From the NCBI RefSeq assembly GCF_024139115.2, contig NC_085139.1, positions 71,777,203 to 71,841,202 of the forward strand: 64,000 bases of DNA. The letters run 5' to 3'. The position numbers and the translations under genes were made by a program. The stretch comes from Armigeres subalbatus (Eukaryota > Arthropoda > Insecta > Diptera > Culicidae). Numbering within the stretch: position 1 is the first letter of the stretch; each line of letters begins with the position of its first letter. The notes below the pieces were generated by a model that had not been told where the DNA came from, searched no databases, and saw nothing but the letters and a program-made list of their open reading frames with translations. Positions 59,901-64,000 of this stretch are shown here, one piece after another.

Positions 59901-61628
59901 GCACTCTAAGATTAGTGACGTGTATAGAATTGTTTGTATAACAAATTAAATCAGATATCACTATTGATTTAGTTCTAACTACAAATAGTTATTATTTTTT
60001 GTTCTAGATATAAGTGACATGGATAACGAGGAAGAGTTGATTAACAATATTTCTTCAGAGCAGTTCGGTACATGCATAGATGTCCTGCGGTGTGGTGCTC
60101 ACACAGTCAATTTGGCCCTGAAAGATGCAATGAAACAATCGTCATATGAGCCGAAGTTAACACAAATCCGGTCGCATGTCAAAAAATCCAAACATGTTAT
60201 ATTCCGGCCCATCTTTAAGATGCATGGCATTCCGGTACCCGTGTTAGACTGCGAGACACGGTGGGGCAGTGCAATTGATATGGTGGAGAGCTTCCTCAAA
60301 ATAGAGCCTATTGAGAACGAATTGAAAAAAGTTGAACCATCATATACAGTCGACGATTCTCTTTGGAGCTTCTGTAAAACATTCGCTCAAGCCTTCCAAC
60401 CTATCAAAAAACTGTTAAAAAATTTACAAAGAGAAGATCTTACAATCGGTGATCTCTATCGGTACTACTGGATCGATACCAGAATAGAATTGAAAAAAAT
60501 GCAGGAAAACAATCTGGCAGTGGCCCTTCTCCAAAATTTAGGGGAAAGAAAAAATCGTTTGTTCCAGAATAAAATATTTTTGTCTGGTTTGTTCGTCGAT
60601 CCGAGATTCAACTTCAAAGATTCTCCGTACATGCCAACTCAACAAAAACAGATAGCTGTTGTAAGTATAAAATGTATTTATTTAGAACCATACTGCCCCG
60701 ATTTACATAACAGTTCCATGTCGATTTTTGTTGTTTCTAATTTATTGTTTTTGATAACTATTGCCTTCTGTTTCTAAAGAACTGATCAAATAAACTTTGT
60801 TTGTTTTGAAAAATTGAAAATAAAAACCCATTTGTATTATCCCTTCTTGATATTTATTCGCATATATAATTATTATTTGTTAACAGTCCTCTAGCATTGT
60901 ATATACAAATACAACTATGTCAAATATTCAGAAAAAAATATTAGATTTGTTTCGTATTTCTCCATGCAAAACCTTCAACAGCACATTCCTCAACATAGAG
61001 AAATTTGTCATGGGGTTGTTATACAAATAGTGGCAGCGTACTCCAGGGACATAATAATCACCAACTTACTTATCCAAAAAATATATGATAATAGTAATGT
61101 ATTTATTCCCGGATTACGATTTTTTGTATGCTTTAAAAAAAAAACTATATGCTTTATCATTAAATCTGGATTTCTCAGGATCATCTGGTTAACACAGCTC
61201 GCCTTATTGCGCTGCAAACCGCGAAACCAATAGCACAGTCTACGTTGACATCGACCTCGACGAACCTTTCCGAGGAGGACATGCTAGTAGAAGAAGACTG
61301 TAGGACAACGACGTTGGCGCCTCATACTTCTTTGATCGATGAAGGCGAACTGCGTGTGCAGCTTCACGGTTTGTGTTCGCGTCCAAGAAGTTTGATGGAT
61401 ACCAATGTCCTTCAATATTGGTACAAAAGGGAGTTCAGCGATCCACACCTATATGACTTGGCTGTTGTTGCACTGTCGGCCGCTCCTACGTCCGTGAGTG
61501 TTGAACGAACTTTTTCTGGTCTTGTCCACCAGTTGAGCTCGTTCAGGACAAAATTATCGAAAGATAATTTAGATAATTTAATGATCATACGTTCCAACAC
61601 CTCTCTTATGAGGAATGTTTTCAAATAA
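47934..61628 (+). CDS. hAT transposase with BED zinc finger, four exons, 642 aa
   Basis: Exons 47,934-48,018; 57,284-58,024; 60,008-60,660; 61,179-61,628. All have GT/AG borders, their phases match, and no in-frame stop was found (1929 nt). The start ATG follows acaaca. A BED finger spans the first junction: C20, C23 (CKVCGR), then after the 9.3-kb intron NLSFNLKRHLTIMH (H38, H43). The catalytic core has D165 (NIIVDAASRFG), D230 (SSDNASNM), the conserved CETRW near the start of exon 3, and E602 in SVERTFSG. The C-terminal dimerisation region reads LQYWYKREFSDPHLYDLAVV ending RNVFK. All three DDE residues and the zinc ligands are present. The protein would cut at CAGTGTTG ends. Whether the huge intron is still spliced is unknown. 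Confidence 0.82.
48651..49538. mobile_element. piggyBac-type MITE, 888 bp, TTAA TSD
   Basis: Ends CCCTTATGTGGCTGACAGG ... TGGCTTCATAAGGG, flanked by TTAA at 48,647-48,650 and 49,539-49,542. The ends match those of the 4.7-kb element at 51,587-56,280 (CCCTTATGCGGCC). TTAA targets with CCCT termini are typical of piggyBac. No transposase inside. Confidence 0.8.
50567..50763. mobile_element. Palindromic MITE, copy 2
   Basis: 197 bp starting ccagttgaaacccg and ending cggttttcaactgg. The arms share tggatttttctcacaatcc and cggaagtggtgcgct with the copy at 26,670-26,872. The arms are nearly perfectly complementary, so a strong hairpin is expected. Confidence 0.88.
51118..51582. mobile_element. Foldback element
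   Basis: Inverted arms (gcgctcaatgctttacg ... tttcccactgactgtgc / complement ... aatgttattgcgcacagtca) with a centre near 51,350. Its right edge is 0-5 bp from the TTAA target of the next element. No coding sequence. Confidence 0.7.
52200..53775 (+). repeat. 143-bp minisatellite array (interrupted)
   Basis: About eight units. The segment atggaggcag recurs at 52,408, 52,551, 52,691, 52,834 and 52,977 (140-143 bp apart). Units contain tctacgaactccatagagtc and gaataaacaagttgtgt. A 0.5-kb insertion at 53,000-53,512 splits the array. Confidence 0.88.
53000..53512 (+). mobile_element. Insertion with tRNA-Ala-like (SINE head) sequence
   Basis: Near 53,440-53,505 the sequence reads as a tRNA: A-box tagcttagtaggg, an anticodon arm with loop ctagcgt (anticodon AGC, Ala), and a T-arm gtgggatcaaaccccac containing a B-box-like ggatcaaaccc. 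The preceding 440 bp are unique in this window. It could be a tRNA-derived SINE or a lone tRNA pseudogene captured in the array. Confidence 0.5.
54615..54824. mobile_element. Palindromic MITE between the two minisatellites
   Basis: The arms share aagtttcaaagtgctcgcg and gcacaactgtcatttt with their complements, around a centre near 54,724. No gene inside. Confidence 0.75.
54840..56120 (+). repeat. 131-bp minisatellite array
   Basis: About nine to ten units. The segment aagggcatgtaccac recurs near 55,142, 55,273, 55,405 and 55,536 (131-132 bp apart). Units also contain tctctggttacgcgtgtaga and ttccagggttttcttggatg. Divergence rises toward both ends. Two inverted units occur at 51,925-52,190. 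Confidence 0.88.
56745..57110 (+). repeat. Decayed copy of the satellite-carrying unit
   Basis: Contains a degenerate 167-bp unit (ggactatgggcttgaaagtt ... tttgctcgcaacaagttg) and ends gaacgagaaaggcattttc then ctaggtggataaattaggg, matching the right end of the copy at 41,953-43,818. The left end is lost. Confidence 0.7.
58259..58421. mobile_element. Hairpin MITE in hAT intron 2
   Basis: A near-perfect 163-bp inverted repeat: aattctcgcttaacttttc ... gattgcgctattcaaattaa back to gaaaagttaagcaagaatt, with a short centre near 58,336. It lies in the intron between exons 2 and 3. No TSD resolved. Confidence 0.85.
59005..59562 (-). mobile_element. tRNA-headed SINE in hAT intron 2
   Basis: On the minus strand a tRNA-like head begins near 59,562 with tggtagtcatatggc (A-box region), an anticodon arm around ctgcctcatacgcagg, and the B-box gggttcaatcccag. 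About 480 bp of body follow, shared with the SINE copy inside the Transib TIR. The extra 3' tail of that copy (caactacgagcagtc) is missing here. A 92-codon antisense frame present in both copies is not thought to be coding. Confidence 0.8.
59563..60007. other. Remainder of hAT intron 2
   Basis: Unassigned AT-rich DNA between the SINE and the exon 3 acceptor (tttttgttctag). I see nothing else in it. Confidence 0.5.
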
Positions 61629-62544
61629 TTGTAAGTACCTATACATACATCTTTAAAGTTTGTCTGATAATTGCTATTTTTTTACAGAACTTTCACAGTA
61701 AGGGATAGTATTATAGATATCAATAATATCAGAAACAGGGTTTCTGCATTCGAGTTAATAATTCAATTCATGTTGAATTGATTTCCGTACTTTGGCATTC
61801 GTGCCATTATTTATGCTTTGTTTAGAGAATAATGTCGATTCAGAAAACTCTCGAAATATACATTCAAACAGTTTCCTATATAAGTCAATATGTATAATAA
61901 ATTTTATACAATCGAAAAATAAATGTAACAAAAAATGATAAAAGCTTTTGTAATCTTGCTCTAAATGTCGACAAACCAATATTTACAGGCACCAACAAAT
62001 CCTTCGTTCTTCTTCAATGAGTCTACATCCCAACTGGAACTTGCGTGCTTCTCAACTTAGTATTCTATTAGTATTTCTTCAGTTATTAATTGAAAACTTT
62101 TCTATGCCCACCATTGCATGAGTTTCTATGTGTGGCAAATACAATGGATACATTATGCCCTGGGTGTCGAAATTGTTTTCCACCCGAAAACATCCTAGAC
62201 CGAACCGATAGTCGAACTCGCAATCTCCGAAATGTGTCCTACGCTTTTGCTCACAATGCTAACTGGAGACCCCCCAGCGAAAATCAATCACATCTGTGTA
62301 TCATCAATAACACTCAAAAATAAATCATTGGAACTCTGTTTCTCATTTTTAATATTTTTAAGCAGTATGCACGCATTGTAGCAAAAAACCACATAAATTA
62401 AGCTGTCGTTGTGCAAATATCAATAATACAAAATCAAATCATTATTAATGGAACAAACATCATATATGAATGACAAGCCACATAATCAATAAACATAATT
62501 TAATAAACTAGCATTTCGCATATTTTCCATTAGCTACATGCTAC
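61629..62544. other. hAT 3' region
   Basis: Follows the transposase stop. AATAAA-type signals occur near 61,917. It includes the segment 62,163-62,271, an inverted copy of 45,898-45,990 sharing gatgttttcgggtgg. No other gene seen. Confidence 0.5.
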
Positions 62545-62769
62545 TCAACATACTCACCAAGAGTACTGTTACTCACTCGCGTCTGAGTTGCACAGTCTAT
62601 ACTCACATGTGAGTTACTCACTGCGTGAGTAAGACTCGCTGTGAGTTTGGTGTCCTACTCACTGCGTGAGTATGAGTATTTAGTGAATAGCTCACGGCCT
62701 GAGTATTACTCACAAAATGAGTAAAGAGTGAGTATTTTTTTACTCACGAGTAAGAGTTTCGCAACACTG
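62545..62769 (-). repeat. hAT right terminus and subterminal repeats
   Basis: Dense actcac / gtgagt motifs ending in the inverted CAGTGTTG terminus at 62,769, directly followed by the TSD. Confidence 0.85.
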
Positions 62770-62848
62770 TGTGTCTCATTTCTCAAATCAATATCAAAAC
62801 ATAATAGTTACAGTTGAATAATTTTCAAATAACCCTGCTCATAGAACA

Positions 62849-63102
62849 TCTATATAATAAAAATGAAATGGTCTATCCGCATAACTTGAAAACGGCTAGA
62901 TGAATTTTCATCATTCCTACAGAAGAAACATTCACCATAGTTTCCGACGGGTTTATATGATATTTCCTCAAGTGAAAGTGACGAGTTAAGTTGAGTCAAT
63001 CATGAAACACTAAAATTAAGATTCGCATCGATATTTCGCATGGGCAGTTCACAACGCGTATTTTCGCCTACTATGCAGGGCAACGTCTGCCGGGTCAACT
63101 AG
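62849..63102 (+). mobile_element. 254-bp non-autonomous Helitron
   Basis: Starts TCTATATAATAAAAATG after A62,848. It ends in a short hairpin (ggca acgtc tgcc), then gggtcaactag, followed by T63,103. That fits 5'-TC, 3'-CTAG with a hairpin about 10 bp before the end, and A/T target-site context without TSD. It is homologous to the fragment at 45,620-45,800. Confidence 0.75.
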
Positions 63103-63648
63103 TAATTAATATTGACAGAAATCGAATTGTTTTTGACAAACCTTTATTGGATAACACCGGAGATTCTTAAGACCAGGGGATTTTTTTACCTGTCGCTTTT
63201 TAGTTATTTTTTAAATTTGGGAAATGAGAAGCATCTTAAGTTTATCAGAAACACAAGTCACCCACATTATGTCGGTAAAAATATGCTAATCTCATTATGC
63301 GTCTTATTGCATGATTCAGGTATAAGTTATACAGCAACCCTGCTTTCCAAATTCAGCATGGCGAATAGATCGAGTTACGTTGAGTTGTTTTAAAGCAGTG
63401 ACCCAAACTGGTTTTATGACGCATTTGAAAGCAATAATAAAACTATTATCAAAACTTCAAAGCTAGCAAAAAGTTTAGTTTTAAAACATGGTTTATAAGA
63501 GTTTTATGGATATCTCAAGAGTAATATAAAACCTTTGTTCGATAGCATTGTTTATGACCACCATAAAACAATGGGCTTTAATTATTCCCACAATAAAACC
63601 TTATTAAAATTCATATAAAACCCAACGGTCACAGAATTGTTACTTGGG
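63103..63648. other. Right flank of the 23-kb element
   Basis: AT-rich, no gene. From 63,400 it is dense in gttttat / ataaaac motifs up to the terminal TGTTACTTGGG. Confidence 0.5.
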
Positions 63649-64000
63649 TTTCCATCTTTCGGGGAATCTACACTCATCAAGGCATCTCTGCATAGCTAGC
63701 TTGAACATGTTCGGGTTCACTATGATTGGTGCCTTGAGAGCGCTGTTCTGAACTCCATCAGGCCCTGGAGCTTTGTTCGTTACCAGGGATTTAGCCACTG
63801 CGAGTAACTCTTCGTTCGCCTGGCTTTGCAGGAAGGCCGGGGACTTGTGGCTCGGGACGGGAAGAGTACATCGATAATCCTTGCCAACTTATCCGGGGAC
63901 CATTCGGGAGATTAGGAGGTCCTTTTGGTCTTTTCCATCACTATCTTGTAGGCGTCCCCTAACGGATTCGCGTTGGCTTCTTCGGATACGTTGTCGAAAC
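63649..64000 (-). pseudogene. R1-clade LINE RT fragment, upstream half
   Basis: The minus-strand translation gives NKAPGPDGVQNSALKAPII, NPNMFKLAMQRCLDECRF and PERWK, ending at the insertion point. It is very similar to the R1 element at 6.1-6.3 kb. It runs off the right edge of the window. Confidence 0.8.

Larger units (their letters stand above)
44704..62769 (+). mobile_element. 18.07-kb hAT transposon with perfect 8-bp TSD
   Basis: The left terminus CAGTGTTGAGAAATGAG (44,704) and right terminus, complement of CAGTGTTGCGAAAC (ending 62,769), are classic hAT ends. They are flanked by TGTGTCTC at 44,696-44,703 and 62,770-62,777. Both subterminal regions (44,704-44,885; 62,545-62,769) are packed with actcactcgtgagt-type motifs in both orientations, likely transposase-binding sites. 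It encodes one plus-strand transposase gene. Its unusual size comes from insertions, chiefly in the first intron. A pair of inverted 100-bp segments (45,898-45,990; 62,163-62,271) lies inside. Confidence 0.9.

Noticed and set aside
60661..61178. An extra hAT exon between 60,887 and about 61,035
   Set aside because: A stop interrupts the frame, and direct joining of 60,660 to 61,179 gives a continuous protein (QKQIAV|DHLVNTARL).

Overview
The window looks like a TE-dense nuclear genome segment from a culicine mosquito, most probably Aedes. This is inferred from the mix of LINE clades (LOA/Lian-like, R1, RTE-like, Juan/jockey-like, I), long tRNA-headed SINEs, many foldback MITEs, and a single ordinary host gene, an intron-containing GH18 chitinase. 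No bacterial, organellar or viral genes were seen.

Layout. 1-2.3 kb: unannotated DNA with CAT/CAG triplet runs. 2.3-2.8 kb: a SINE with a 16-bp target-site duplication (TSD). 2.9-11.3 kb: a pile of broken LINEs (LOA -, R1 -, RTE-like -, internally deleted R1 +, RTE-like 5' pieces -). 11.3-14.5 kb: no recognisable gene. 14.5-18.2 kb: jockey-clade LINE (-). 18.2-21.7 kb: I-clade LINE (-). 21.86-22.07 kb: a small MITE with an 8-bp TSD. 22,292-30,891: a Transib (RAG1-like) DNA transposon with a 5-bp TSD and unusually long inverted repeats (about 586 bp). It carries a 5'-truncated SINE, which itself carries a near full-length RTE-like LINE, plus a palindromic MITE, a 147-bp hAT-type MITE inside the transposase ORF, and a 701-bp foldback MITE in its intron. 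32,232-34,133 (-): a five-exon chitinase gene encoding 491 aa with a TATA box. 34.1-37.4 kb: AT-rich degenerate repeats. 37.5-40.5 kb: pyrimidine/purine tracts interrupted by a transposon-like unit that carries a 167-bp satellite array and a (CA)n run.

40,513-64,000 is a multi-level nest. An R1 reverse-transcriptase ORF is split by a 23.1-kb element with CCCAAGTAACA termini (40,553-63,648). Inside it lie an inverted second copy of the 167-bp satellite unit and an 18.07-kb hAT element (44,704-62,769, perfect 8-bp TSD). The hAT element encodes an apparently uninterrupted four-exon, 642-aa BED-finger transposase. Its first intron is 9.3 kb long and filled by further elements: a TTAA-flanked piggyBac-type MITE, a foldback MITE, a long-inverted-repeat element, and within that a 4.7-kb TTAA-flanked element made of two unrelated minisatellites.

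The most interesting results are the hAT gene reconstructed across its nested intron, the Transib element with long RSS-heptamer-like termini, and the satellite-carrying mobile units. All family names come from motif recognition by eye; no database search was run.
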